Shown: positions 1-11,066 of the stretch, in pieces
Layout: each line of letters starts with the position of its first letter
Numbering within the stretch: the stretch's first letter is position 1
Source of the DNA: Symsagittifera roscoffensis
Taxonomy: Eukaryota; Xenacoelomorpha; Acoela; Convolutidae
NCBI RefSeq assembly: GCF_963678635.1
Contig: NC_087065.1
Coordinates: forward strand, 37,475,888 to 37,539,887
Reading direction: 5' to 3'
DNA: 64,000 nt
Made by a program: the position numbers and the translations under genes
Notes under the pieces: generated by a model
Told to the model about the DNA's origin: nothing
Database searches by the model: none
Seen by the model: only the letters and a program-made list of their open reading frames with translations

Positions 1-550
1 TTTCAAAAAGCTTAGATATAAAAAAACTAACGAAACTTGATCTTTTCAACCCTATAGTGGGGTGCTATCAGGGTACCCTCAAAGGCTGCAAATCTAGAGT
101 CCAATCATGACTGCTCAAATCTGTTTGGTTTTCGAGATATGGCGTTTTTATGATTTTTTTGTTTTTTTTTCAAAAAAATTAGATATAAAAAACTAACCGA
201 ATTTGATTTTCTCAACCCTATAGTGGAGTCCTATCGGGGTACACCTTGAGCTGCAAATTTAGCGTCCAAGTATGACTGCTCGTCCAAGAATGAGTTCCAA
301 TCCTTTTATTTTTCGAGAATTATGGTTTTTCAGTTTTCCGACGAATGGTTTTTTAGCACCGGAGGTGCGATTGACGCGCAAGTTTTGGTTTAAAAAGAAC
401 CTTAAGTTGATTTTTTGTCGTTTAATTTGTAACTTCAAAAGCGTTGTTGGACGCCCCCGTCTATTGTTACGGTTGCATTCCTTTCGTTTTTGATATAAGC
501 ATTTTTCACGTAACTGTTTGTAGCACCGGTGGTGCGTTACACGCTAGTTG
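1..550 (+). repeat. Satellite-bearing element end: two ~162-bp monomers plus hairpin/CTAG terminus
   Basis: Two degenerate monomers are visible, each with a 'ctatc(a/g)gggtac' box (near 66 and 228) about 162 bp apart, followed by 'tatgactgctc' and 'ttttcgaga'. The same boxes make up the monomers of the large array at 53-62 kb. Two terminal-looking hairpin motifs follow. One lies near 357-382. The other, at 523-547, has GCACC and GGTGC arms around GGT, then 8 nt, then CTAG and a T. A short GC-rich hairpin just upstream of CTAG-T is the hallmark of a Helitron 3' end. No Rep/helicase gene is present, so this would be a non-autonomous element, and no 5' end was identified. Membership of the same family as array C is well supported; the Helitron assignment is inference. 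Confidence 0.6.
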
Positions 551-792
551 TTTTAAATGAAAGCATCATCATATCAACCATCAAGGTTTTTCGCAGGCTT
601 TAAACGTCAGCCTTCGGACATTAATTCAAAAACCATTCGTGTCATACATTGTACTTACCCCTACAAGCGTTAGCCCAGGATCAAAGTTGACACTATAAGG
701 CTGGAAATTTAACGAATACGAACGTAATAATCCTGTCCTTTATTGTTGTACTGGTATCTTTTATCGTATGAGTTTACCGTTTTTAGAACTTC

Positions 793-1080
793 ATGTTATA
801 TGCTCAGCTTATTCGGCGCATGACAACAATAGCGCTAAGTAAAAATGTTCGTTTCACCTCATCATTATGGCACAGTGGACTGATCACCTCAAACCTTGTT
901 TGCAGCTCAACTTCGGAAATTCAAAATCGGACTACGAAAACAGTCGCAAAACTTCACCCAAGATGTCCGGCATGCAAATTAGTTTTTAAAAACGGAATTT
1001 GGCAAATTGATTGTACAGTTCATGGGCGTCACAAGCAACGAATTAAGTACCCTAAACGATATTATCCTTATCGAATTTAG
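793..1080 (+). CDS. MRPL36: Mitochondrial ribosomal protein bL36m (MRPL36)
   Basis: A single-exon ORF of 95 aa. The C-terminal ~40 residues have the bL36 signature: Cys-x2-Cys ('RCPACKLV'), a basic/aromatic strand ('FKNGIWQIDC'), then 'H-x2-HKQR' (here TVHGRHKQR), matching the zinc-ribbon core of bacterial L36 and animal MRPL36. The first ~50 residues are Ser/Thr/Arg-rich with few acidic residues, as expected of a mitochondrial presequence. The protein is a small zinc-binding component of the large mitoribosomal subunit. Unusually, ~13 residues (KYPKRYYPYRI-type tail) follow the HKQR motif where most homologues stop. The ATG lies 6 nt after a 'cgtttttag' acceptor ending at 786. An AATAAA lies about 90 bp downstream of the stop. 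Identity is confident; the exact mature N terminus is unknown. Confidence 0.88.
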   Translation: MLYAQLIRRMTTIALSKNVRFTSSLWHSGLITSNLVCSSTSEIQNRTTKTVAKLHPRCPACKLVFKNGIWQIDCTVHGRHKQRIKYPKRYYPYRI

Positions 1081-1167
1081 TTTCCCGAAATTTTTTGTTT
1101 CCTACTGACAAAGCCGTGTTAGAACGTTTAATGGCGCAAATCAAAGAAATTATTTACTATTTTGTTT

Positions 1168-1173
1168 AATAAA
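1168..1173 (+). terminator. AATAAA polyadenylation signal for MRPL36
   Basis: A canonical AATAAA hexamer lies 88 bp past the MRPL36 stop codon on the same strand. The assignment rests on motif and position only. Confidence 0.5.
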
Positions 1174-3406
1174 TATATTGAGTCAAAAGAGGTTGGAGCT
1201 GATTGCAGTATTAGCTGATAGAAACAGACTAGTTATTCGAATCAAGAAAATGTTTTTCCTCCACCGGATCAGAATTGCTATTGGTTTTATTATAGCTTCG
1301 TGGCTATGAAACACCCATAAACAGATCTAGTTTTCAAAGCAAAGTTTTGGTACGGTAATTTTGGAAAATACATTGGCGAAAAAATTCATACATTGGCGAA
1401 AATACATTGGCAAAGTGCCTGGATTGTTAGGAGCCCGGATTTTATGTAAATAAACCCTACATTAGCGCTTATAACTTCTGAACTTGGCTCTTTCTCACCG
1501 CTGTTCGATAGCTTAAGTTCATTCTGTGAGCCTCGCATATGAAACATGGAAGTTTTATTGTTGATCTTCTTTGAAAAAATTGTTGCGTCGTTATTTTAAA
1601 GAGTTTGCAGAATCAGAAAGATGCATTACGACTTGAATGTACAAAATGCTCATAAGTGAACTTCTGAAAAGTTAACTTGGAGTTTTTAACCGTCGTGCGC
1701 AGTAGTTTTTAAAAAACCGTGCGTAGCAATAATATAGTAATAATCTTAATAATAATAAAAATAATAATACGAATTTATGCATGGCAAGGGGAGCTCTTCC
1801 GTTTACCAAAAGTCAGTTTGAGCTTGGTTCATTTGTTAACAGTTTTAACAGAAAGCCAAGAACGTGTGTTTGCAAGTATCGTTATTGGAATAATGTTCTG
1901 TGAACGTTTTTTTTTTCATTTTCCGTAGAATCCTTTTTTTTCAATCCTTGAGGATTGAAGAAGTGCAACTTTCTCGGATATTGCGTTCGCTCTCATGCAT
2001 GTTCTATACCAGGGTTTCGTCATCTGTGATTCTCGAGTTTTTGTGGTGTGGAACTTAATTTCCCACTTGTATGAATACAGATGCTACAGTAGTTAATGAA
2101 GTCCATACCGCATCCGTCAGATATTATATTGGACAGCATTAGGAGATCTTAGAGAACGTGAAAATATTGATAGGAAGGATTGGTACATGAAGAAGAGCTT
2201 CCTTATAATTCATGCCTGGTGACAACCATTTTACAAATTTCTTGTCTACGCTTGCGATAAGCAAGACTTATCAAACTGGAATATAGACTTTTTTCTAGTT
2301 AACAACTGGCTCAACAGAATCACTTGAATCATTTCCTTTGGCAAAAGAAAGGCAAACTCCACTATCGAATTTCACATTTCACAGCGGAATAAAAATTTCA
2401 CACAATGATCCAGTTTCTCAAATTGGGCTAGGTTTATCAAAAAAGTACTAATTATAATTGGTTCTAGAAATTCGAAGAGGTTTAAGGCCGTCTATTTTTT
2501 GAGATTCAAAAAACCTTTCTTTTTTTTGCGTTCCTTTCTTTTCTCTAACTGTCAGTTGGCTATGTTCATTATAGTTGCAAGTGTTGTTCGTTGTGTTTTT
2601 AGGGGAATTGATAATTTGTTTACAAAATCGATTTTTTTTCGGCTCAATTAGTGTCTGGTAAAAAATTGTCTGCTTTGTTTCCTCTACGTTAGTTTTACTC
2701 TGATACTAGTTTAATTTTCAAATGCTTTACTTGGCATGTTTGCCGTGAATGAAATTTTATCGAGACATACGAAAATTTTACTAGACCTAGTTTTTAACAT
2801 TTTTAGTTTTTCATATTTCTAATGTTTTTTTTTTAATGTTTATGTTGAATCGTAAGTGATGCGAAGTTCCGCTTTGCCTCTGTGTTAAGTTTTCGAGATT
2901 TCTTGTTTTCGTTTTTGTTAATATATGGACATCCAATTCGGGCTTTCTTCTACTAAAAGACCCAGATCTTTCAGCTCTTTCTTTCTTTCTAAAATATATT
3001 GAATGGTCTTTTCTTCTCAATAATGACAGGTACTAACTTTTTTGGCATTAAATATCAGAAGAGTTAGCGCAATCCAAGCTTCGAGATTTTTAAAATCATG
3101 TTGCAGGTGCTCTATGGGGTTGTTGAGACCTGAGAATCATACTTTGATCATCTGCGAAAAGGAAAGATTTCGAAAAAAGACTCTGATCAGATGAGTGGGT
3201 CTGTGGGTGTCCACTTGCACTTTTTAGTGATCCTTATGAATTGGTGCTTTTGTTACTAACTTCCACTTCAATGGAAAAGTTTTCAGTCTCTATATTTTGA
3301 AAAAGTTATATTGCGAGCTAGTTCGAGACTTGAGTGTATAATTGAAAAACTATCAGTGGCAGACCGCCAGGGTCTTTCGACCTAGTGATATCAAGGGCTT
3401 TTAGGC
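1174..3406. other. Gene-poor stretch, no gene recognised
   Basis: I see no convincing coding sequence on either strand; the ORFs here are short, low-complexity and lack conserved motifs. The stretch contains an AAT-rich simple repeat near 1727-1772. Near 2858-2888 is one copy of a small recurring motif (CGAAGTTCCGCTTTGCCTCTG) that also appears at about 4563-4586 and 8349-8372. Confidence 0.4.
1727..1772. repeat. Imperfect (AAT)n microsatellite
   Basis: A run of AAT/ATA trinucleotides with interruptions, directly visible in the sequence. Confidence 0.7.
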
Positions 3407-3410
3407 AGTT

Positions 3411-3462
3411 TTCACGTTCTTGTTCACGTTCTTGTTCTTGTTTTCACGTTCTTGTTCTTGTT
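3411..3462. repeat. Short minisatellite of TTCACGTTCTTG units
   Basis: Tandem 'cacgttcttgttc' units with 6-nt subunits (cttgtt). The run lies inside the 3' end of the minus-strand ORF described next and gives its Arg/Thr/Lys-rich tail, so that tail is probably not real coding sequence. Confidence 0.7.
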
Positions 3463-3831
3463 ATAGTCAGCAGGTCTTTGAAACTTCTGGTATCCACTTT
3501 TATTACCGCTTACAACGGAAGCGAAAGAAGCGTTGAAACAAGTTATCTTTTTAAATTTGTTTTTAGCTGTGATACCGTTCCAGGTAAAAGTGGAATCGAC
3601 CTTTTCTGATCTTAAATTCTTAAGGTATGTAAAGATTGGGAGCGAGCTGCTACTAGAGAAAGTTTTGCTTTCATACATCGCTTGACCATTCGCTGACATT
3701 TCATTGCAGAGATTCCCAAATTTCCCATCTTCACTTGATGGTTGAATAAAAACATGCTGCTTGTCATCCAAACTCGGGAGGTCCAAAGCAAATTTTGTCT
3801 TCGTATTTAAAATAACACTGGATGTGCTCAT
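3424..3831 (-). CDS. Hypothetical protein or first coding exon, 135 aa ORF
   Basis: I do not recognise a family. The ORF begins MSTSSVILNTKTKFALDLPS and has balanced acidic and basic content for its first ~80 residues. It then runs into low complexity and a minisatellite, which suggests that the real exon ends earlier (a weak donor-like AAG/GTCGAT lies near 3600) or that this is a chance ORF. The best argument for it being real is its start. On the minus strand a pyrimidine-rich 'cttcttttcag' acceptor ends at 3845, 13 nt before the ATG, the same arrangement as every confident gene in the window. No downstream exon was identified toward lower coordinates. Treat as a candidate only. Confidence 0.3.
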   Translation of the reverse strand: MSTSSVILNTKTKFALDLPSLDDKQHVFIQPSSEDGKFGNLCNEMSANGQAMYESKTFSSSSSLPIFTYLKNLRSEKVDSTFTWNGITAKNKFKKITCFNASFASVVSGNKSGYQKFQRPADYNKNKNVKTRTRT

Positions 3832-3845
3832 TTTTTTTAATCGCC

Positions 3846-4789
3846 TGAAAAGAAGCGCCCCAGCATTCGTCTAAGCGATCAGTTTTATTTCGTCTTCCCG
3901 GTCTAGTTGGCTTCGCAGTCACAGGTTCGATCAGAGGAACATGTCGCGAAAAAGTCCACTACCCTGCCGAAATGCATTTGAAATTCATTTATAAGAACGA
4001 GTAACAGTTATCTGCCCTACACTCGCGACTGATCTTTTATTTAATTTGAAAAACTGCTGAGGTTCTGTGTTTTTGAAAATTTACAAGTTCAAACTTCGTC
4101 AGTGAAACATAATTTAAAAAATATCAAGCAGATAAATGGTTTCTGTATGATTGAAAATTGTTCTGTTGTTGTAATATACCTCTGAACGGGTTCGGATTAC
4201 CTTATATCGGCTTTGACAACTTAGGTTGCGAAGTCTCATGGGCGATTGCTCTAATGCTTTTGCTTTTTACAGGAATGATGGGTCTTACATTTATTGTTTT
4301 TTAAAAAAATTCTAGCTTGAATTTTTTGATTTGTTTCAATTACGGCCTAATGAGAGTCGACCTAAATTTTTCGCCTCATTTTAAACTCGTTCATCGATTC
4401 TCAATACTCTAAAAGCTCTTTACGAACATCATCTGAGCCAAAGATATGAATTTTTAGTAGATAAACTGTTTCAACAATTTTTTTTCAGCTTCAATTTTCA
4501 AATATATGAGTTCCTTCTTTATTTTCTTTCAACATCCGTAATGCAGTGTTTTTAATTAATCGCAAGTGTCCGCTTCGCCTCTGTGTAAAAATGTAATTTT
4601 TTTTGTGTTCCCGCATCGTCTCAAAAGAAATTTCCGCAATTAAAAGCATTAATAAAACGCAATTCACTTGAGCCTATGATCAAAAGCAAGTAAAAAAAAC
4701 TTATTGAAGAAGTTGATTCTTTTTGCATGACAGCACGAAATCTCCTTGAAGAAGTTGATTCATATCAGAATTTGAGAACTTTTGCTTTT
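3846..4789. other. No gene recognised
   Basis: No conserved coding sequence is seen. The stretch contains one copy of the small GCTTCGCCTCTGTGT motif near 4570-4586. It leads into the decayed LINE fragment that follows. Confidence 0.35.
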
Positions 4790-5345
4790 CCTGATTCGGA
4801 ATCTCTCGATGGTAGGACCCAACGATTCAGAAGCAATGCATCCTTGCCTCAACATGAGCTGATTGACTCTGGAGTTCCACAGGGTGTTCAGTTCTTGGAC
4901 CTCTTTTTTACATAAATGATCAACCTTCAATGGTGCAATCCTCAGTTTGCAGATGACCTCAAATTGATAAATGGAGAAAGATTTTTAGAACTAGTAAAAG
5001 ATCTGAAAAGTTAGCTTATATAGAGCAATCAAAACTGTTTACTCTTTATTTTATTATATGTTCAGTCATTGAGTTGATCACTAGTCACTCCGAAATATGC
5101 AACCTTGATTTTAAGACGAAAAAACTAAAGACTCACTAAACAGTGGAAAACTTAGGATTTATCAAAGAATTGTTTACTGGGTCCGAACTTTTCAAACTTT
5201 GCCTGCTCAATCGGAGCACATCAGCCTCAACTAGCATTTCACCAAAACTTATTTGTATAGGGCAATTTTTAACTCAATTCTCTCTTATGCATCATAATGG
5301 TGGGAGCTGTAGCGAATTTTCAATCGGAAAGTTATCTTTTTGATC
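4790..5345 (+). pseudogene. Decayed non-LTR retrotransposon (LINE) reverse transcriptase fragment
   Basis: Across frameshifts and stops the plus strand reads as the palm and thumb of a LINE reverse transcriptase. 'LDGRTQRFRSNASLP' is followed by 'DSGVPQG' (the GVPQGS motif), then 'FFTYIND' in another frame (LLFxxYINDL), then 'FADDLKLI' near 4949-4972 (the catalytic FADD box). Further on is 'LYRAIFNSILSYAS' near 5254-5295, equivalent to the conserved VRPILEY-type block after the palm, followed by a TAA and 'WWEL'. At least three frame disruptions make it inactive. The spacing suits a jockey/CR1-like element, but the subfamily is not resolved. No endonuclease domain or 3' tail was found. Confidence 0.75.
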
Positions 5346-7457
5346 AATGAGAGTCGCCTGTACAAGCTATCGTTGATTTCTTAGAGTTTGTTGCCAACTC
5401 AACTAATGCGTGGTATGTAGTCATTATGCTTTGTCATCCGAAAAGAAAGAGCTCACCCAAGAAAAGAGGTACAAGAAAAACGAGATGAGCTCCAACGTAA
5501 CAACTTCTGGCGCGGCACTGGTTTCAGAAATAACTGCATCGGAATTAGAAATTTTTCGTCCAAAATCATTAAAAAAACAGTTAAGCCTAACGCTGAGTTT
5601 TTTTTTGCAATATACTGGACAGAAAATAATCCATTCACTTGGACTTTTATCTGTTCGTACTTTTACTGTCATGCTATTCCGATTTTACAAAATTTGGGAT
5701 TGTGTCCCAGTGGCGTATCCACCGAGTCTTAATAATAATAAATGATAAACAAATCATTTTGTTGATGTAATAATCTTCATTGCTTTGTTATTCTTCTTTC
5801 TGTTGATTTCGTTTTGTTTTATAATGTTTCGCAACGCTACCAGCAAATAGGTTTCATGCGTTTATGTTCGAGAGGTATCGGCTAATCTAACAATGAGGAC
5901 GCTTGGGGCAAATCCATTCTTCTGGGTTCTACCTAATCGATCGCAACTACTTAACGTGTGATTGAAAGAATATAATTGGTTGTTTTTATTCCATGTTTTA
6001 CAGCTCGGTTACTTCTCCGAATGATTTGCGTTTTTTCCATCAAGGTTTACATCTTTACGCGTGCAATCGCAAGTCTTGGCAAATCCGTACACAATGAGAT
6101 TTTCTTTTCAGGTTGTTCTTGTTCATAAAGCTGCATTGTTCGAATCACACCGAGACCTGTTTTTTTTCTGGTAAAGCTTTTCGAGAAACGTGAAATTTTG
6201 CATTACAAAAATCTTCGTCGGACTTGTTTGTTTGTCAAATTCTGATCGACAGAACAATTTTCCCTCAATTTCAACGTTTTTTCACTAAAATCGAAAATGT
6301 TTTTAATGTATTCAGGCGTTGTGTAAGTAATTGCGTTCCAAAAAGCTGAATTTGGTTTTGATTTTTTCGAAATAATCTGTTATTTATTATTTATATTTTT
6401 TGAAGTTATGTTTTGCATTTTGTCTTTGTCCTCTGCTTCTATTCAGAAGAAAGCAATAAATTGCGAGCGCCTTTAAAAAATGTTTGAATTTTTTCCACTG
6501 TTCAACAGGGTTTGATTTTTCTCAAGACCGCCTCCGTTGTAAATTTGCTCAATTCTAAAAACTTGTTATTCCAAATTTTGGTTAATAAAAAATTATGTCA
6601 GAAAAAAGATTTGAGACAAGTCGGAATATAGACTGTGATCAAAGCCATTTGTGCCTGTCTTACTTTTCACTGTTTGATATGTTTTCGTCTCGAATGTTCT
6701 TTTCGAGGTGTTTCTATATCGTTAGAAGCTAATGGCTCATGGTTTTCTTGGCTTAATGAAATTTCGAGCTGGCAAATTGGTTCTTCTGGTTTTATATCTT
6801 ATCAGTCGGATTAAGTTAGATCATGATTGAAAGATTATCTTTGGTTGTTTTTCCAAAATTATGAATCTGCTTGGGTTGTTATGAATGATTCGTATCTTTA
6901 TTCTTCTACGTTTACATAATTGCATTTGCGATTGGCGAGTATTATACTTATTTTTTCAGGTTAACATCTAGTTCATTTCTCGGGCTTACATCTTGTTCAT
7001 AAAATCAAAATCAAGGCAGTAATCCGCATATGTGGCGTAGAAGTTACGCTCATTACTGAGAAAAGAAGACTCTGTGGTTCAAATATGTACGCAATCAATA
7101 CAATAGTTTATTTAGTATAGCAAAATATCGATATACATCATTTTAAATAGTATTCAAATTTGTTATAGTGAATGCCCCACAAGGACATTAGGGCGACACA
7201 ATTTGCTTTTGATAAAATACCCTAGGAAAACCGATAGAAATATAGCAGGGAAAAAATTCCAAATAAAACTTGCAAGTGTAAAAAATACAGTTGCCTCAAG
7301 GTTTCGTTATCTTTGAAGAAATTCTCTTTCAAGCGTTTTAAGTATAGATCGCGTTGATCAACTTGCGTTTTCAATCATTTATCAGGCAGTAGCTCATTCT
7401 TTGCCAGGAAATTGTACATTTTAATGAGTAAAAATACCTAAAGATTTCTTTCTAGTT
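5346..7457. other. No gene recognised (about 2.1 kb)
   Basis: A 111-aa plus-strand ORF at 5410-5745 directly follows the LINE fossil. It lacks a recognisable family and a nearby acceptor, so it may be decayed LINE tail. The rest is AT-rich with no conserved ORF, RNA gene or tandem array that I can see. Confidence 0.35.
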
Positions 7458-8275
7458 TCAGTGCATACTACTGGCAGATTCATAAGTCTTTTTTTTATCG
7501 AGTTCTCGCTTCTTTTCGATGGAATCAAAATCAAGTAGTATACAAACAGATATTCCAAGATATTGTATAACCATCTCTGTAAAAATTCGGTCAAGAAAGA
7601 GTTCTAAAACAGTATCAATGTTGTATTCCTGAAAATACGATTTTGTTCGATCAAACTTTCGTTTAGAAAAAAATATTTCCTTAAATTCGTTTTGCATTAA
7701 ATGAATTCTGCTTAGAGACATCTAAGACGAAGGTCCTGAATCAGAATTTCTTAGCTTATAACGTATTTAGCGTAATCATTATAGAAAAACGTTAGAGATA
7801 TAATATCTTTTAAAACAAATGTCTCGCTCGATAGACTACACCATTGAACTTTGCCAACTTGATCAAATTGATTCACGAAAGTCAGTTTTTTATCAATGAA
7901 ACTCCAAAATATTTAAAATAACTGCATTCGTGAATTTTTTGCGATGCCATGTTAAGCTCTATCGGTGGACCCGATTTGCCAAAACTCATATAGAGGCAAT
8001 TGGAAGTAGCTTCTGGAAGTTTGCACCATTCATCTGCGCATTTTTTATCGAACCTGAAAATTGAACTCACTGCAACTTGTTTTGTAGTTGCTACAATAGC
8101 TGTATCATCCGCAAAAAGAGTAGCTTGCGAATAATTCAATTGAACAGGAAGTTCGTTAATATATCACAAGAAAAGCAATGATCCCAATACTGACCCCTGC
8201 GGAACACCCAACTCCCCTTTAGAAAATGGCTAGAGTGTATTATCTATTTTGTCGTTTTTCGGTCTTTTGAAAAGT
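7458..8275 (-). pseudogene. Second decayed LINE reverse transcriptase fragment, minus strand
   Basis: Read on the minus strand from about 8275 down, the sequence gives 'ELGVPQGSVLGSLLFL', a stop in place of one residue, 'YINELPVQLNYSQ', then 'LFADDTAIVATTK' (the FADD catalytic box near 8110), and 'YFKYFGVSL' (the LGV block). After a gap with frameshifts, 7458-7721 encodes 'EIFFSKRKFDRTKSYFQ' and 'NIDTVLELF', which resemble the C-terminal block found after the palm of jockey-like LINEs. It differs from the plus-strand fossil at 4.8-5.3 kb (FADDT versus FADDLKL), so two LINE families are represented. In-frame stops show it is dead. Both fragments lack 5' ORF and endonuclease sequence. Confidence 0.78.
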
Positions 8276-9669
8276 TGGAAATACGTCGCTGTTTTGTATC
8301 TGATTCTTATACGCTTTATACTGTCACATTTTTGTGTATCGCATGTGCTTCGAAGTTCTGCTTCGCCTCTGAATTGAATAAATATATGTACATGTTTGTC
8401 ACCTATATGTCCTCAGACAGATGTCTCACAATCTATCAGAAAGAAACCACCATACCCGTGGATGATTTTTTTTCTGGATATTTAAGGTAGAAAAATTGAA
8501 ACATACTTATAATTGTTGCTTTGTAATATATCGAATATTGATCACCATGGTTCAAATGCTAATAAACTTTGAAGCAAAAACTAATGGATACACTTTTTAT
8601 AAAGCTCATAATCCTTATAGAGATGTTAAAAGGAAATAATCATTGTGCCACCTTGAGTCAAATTTTGGGGTTAAAAGATAAATGATACACTAAAATTGTA
8701 ATGATGGGTCTTCGCATGACATTCGTTCCATTCAACTAATTCTTATCGTCATTTTGATTACTGTTTTTGAGCGCGAATTTATGAACGCGGTTCAATCGTT
8801 CTCATTGCGGCATTAATTTCAAAATTGCTTCCAATGTTTAGGATTGTTTTTTGCCAAAATACTTGCGATTTGTTTTGTTTTTCCTTCCGACAGAATATCA
8901 CAGTACCCAAAATTTTTCTGAAAAATTTTGTATTTGAGTTTAGGGAACGCTCCTAAATAGGGGAATAAGTTCTCCTCTGACTAACTTGTTAATTAGGGGG
9001 TTGGAAGCAACTATGTCGCTGGGCTTTGTTTCCCGTCCAACTCAAATGTTGGTATGTTATGGCAGCCCTATTTCATCGTGACTCGGATTTCAATTTTTGT
9101 TTTTAAAAAAGGTCATTTTCAATTTAAATTAACAAAATTGATGGGAGGCTGATATTGCCACTAGAATTTTAACGGTACTACAACTTTAAAATTATCTTTA
9201 TTGATTTTAAAATTACACTCTTGCGCTTTAAAGTCGCCCAGACGCTTGACAAAATTATTGGTTTATTAAAAAAAAACTGGTCTGACTTAAATGCTATTAG
9301 ATATCCATTCCAGCGTTGCAATCGTAGCCCGAGAAAACGATCCAAATCCTTAAAGTTTTTGGTTTTTTCAAAAATCCCAAAATTTTCATTGAATTTTTTT
9401 TTGCTAAACTGATTTCTTGAAAATGTAGCATCATTTAGATCTGTCGGTGATGATATCATTGCGCATTCTACTGGTCTGAATAAAGTTACTAAAAATGAGC
9501 GCTCCAATTCGAGTTTTATTGTTTTTTTTTCTTTTTCTTTTTTTATACTTGACGGGTAGACCATCATGAGGCGCTCATTGCACCTTTAGTCTATCATATT
9601 CAGTTTCATTTAATTAAATGTGTTGATATTCAAATTTATTTCAAAATGAATTTAAATGTTTTTTGGTAG
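8276..9669. other. No gene recognised
   Basis: AT-rich sequence. It holds a third copy of the short motif CGAAGTTCTGCTTCGCCTCTG near 8352-8372, in which CGAAG and CTTCG can pair. A 129-aa minus-strand ORF (9178-9567) is Lys/Phe-rich with no recognisable domain and is not called as a gene. Confidence 0.35.
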
Positions 9670-9677
9670 AATTTTTG

Positions 9678-9890
9678 GGCTCTTTTCCAGTCCCCCCTTC
9701 AAAATACCGAGTTTTATGTTTGATTTACGTGTTATTACGGCTAAGCAAGTGATGTTACGCTGTAAAGTATGAAGAACAAATCTGTTCAGAATTGTCGATT
9801 TGTTCACCACGCCAAATTTCATTGCATTATGACAACGTTAAATAGACTTTTCAAAATTGAATTTGAAAGGGGGGAAACTGGAAAAGAGCC
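9678..9890. mobile_element. 213-bp hAT-like MITE with perfect 8-bp target duplication
   Basis: The ends are inverted repeats: GGCTCTTTTCCAGT-CCCCCC at the left and GGGGGG-AAACTGGAAAAGAGCC at the right. AATTTTTG flanks both sides exactly (9670-9677 and 9891-9898), an 8-bp target-site duplication as made by hAT transposases. The interior has no coding capacity. A related copy with the same ends and a homologous interior ('acaaatctgttc', 'ttgttcaccacgc', 'atgacaacgtta') lies at 52700-52919. The perfect duplication suggests a relatively recent insertion. Confidence 0.85.
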
Positions 9891-10089
9891 AATTTTTGCT
9901 TTAATATGATACTGGATATATAAATTTTTTCTTTCTTTCTCAAAAAAAATATCAAACATGTTTTCTTTGGTTTATTTTTATTCTAAATGACTGTGGTATG
10001 ACATTTATTCCAGCTTTTGAATCGATTTAAGTGCAAGCGACATTTTTGCGGGATTGAGGAAGAGGAATCATCTATTCTTGGTACGATGA

Positions 10090-10275
10090 ACATGGTGGTA
10101 TCGAACCCACCAATCATCTGTTATTTTTTAGTTAACCAGCCCGAAGATTAATTATTTAAGGTTAACGAAGCTATGGCGATCTTAGCAGAGTTCACTTTCT
10201 AAATAGCAGCGCACGTGCGTTTTGAACCCACAATCATTTGATTGCTGAGCACCATCAGTACCGATGCGCCACGAT
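10090..10275 (-). mobile_element. Dimeric tRNA-derived SINE-like element
   Basis: On the minus strand two tRNA-like modules follow each other. The first (10270 to ~10211) starts GGCGCATCGGTACTGATGG and has a Pol III B-box-like GTGGGTTCAAAAC. The second has an A-box-like TAGCTTCGTTAACC (near 10172-10160) and a well-formed T arm at 10111-10094, with GGTGG and CCACC stems around GTTCGATA. Two tandem tRNA-like heads are typical of dimeric SINEs. No canonical full cloverleaf forms, so neither is a functional tRNA gene. No LINE-like tail or target duplication was identified. Confidence 0.5.
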
Positions 10276-10289
10276 GGACGGAGTTTATG

Positions 10290-11050
10290 AACTGAACCAA
10301 ATCTTTTGAAAAAATAGAATTATTTTATCTTGTGCCCGCTAAAAATATAACGGATTTTTTCAAAATTCCCTTCGAAGATTCTTTAACCGAAATTGCCTGG
10401 CACAATCGGTGATTCCCTGTGATTTAGATTTGGTGTGTTTGATTACTGGCGTGGACGTGTGAAACATTAGCTATTTTGGGGCTCGGTGTTGATGAAAGTA
10501 GGGAATTGTCCTTTATTCAAGCCATAGCTCTTCTTGACAATTTGTTGAGTTGTCAATTGATATTAATTCACTTCAATTGCATCTACCAAGTGGAAGGCAA
10601 ATTATAATCTACTCTAGCAAAAGTGCAAATGAAACAATGGTCAAGAGTTTTAGTTTCCAACGGTCTTTCAAAGAAAATAACTAGCATGAGATAAACGAGC
10701 CGCGAACGTTTTCCAGGCGTATGTAAGCTCATCTAGGCAATGATTCAAACCTGACTAACGGAAAAGTTAAGATAGCTTTTGTCAAAGCATACCATTTCTT
10801 TCATGTGGAGTTATTACCAAAATTACTAATGAATTCATAATCGATTCGTTGGGAAGTTTCGTTAGGGCTCTTGATTTTGGTAAGATAACTCACATTCTAC
10901 CGAATGTTGGAAGCAATATTTCATCATGAATTTTGTTACTAACGTTAAACGGAGAAAAATGTTGGATGAACAAATTAGACGGGCGATTTTGAAGCCATGA
11001 TAAGTTTTGGTGGGCTTTATTTTGTTCATTAATAAATAACTTATTGTTCA
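10290..11050. other. Upstream region of GTF2H4, nothing recognised
   Basis: No ORF or RNA gene is supported. The stretch ends with the 'tgttcttcag' acceptor at 11061 that precedes the GTF2H4 start. Confidence 0.35.
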
Positions 11051-11066
11051 GTGTTCTTCAGAAAAT

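Noticed and set aside
5410-5745. 111-aa plus-strand ORF
   Set aside because: It directly follows a dead LINE fragment, has no acceptor context and becomes hydrophobic low complexity after ~55 residues.
9178-9567. 129-aa minus-strand ORF
   Set aside because: Lys/Phe-rich and low complexity at both ends, with no recognised domain and no acceptor before the ATG.
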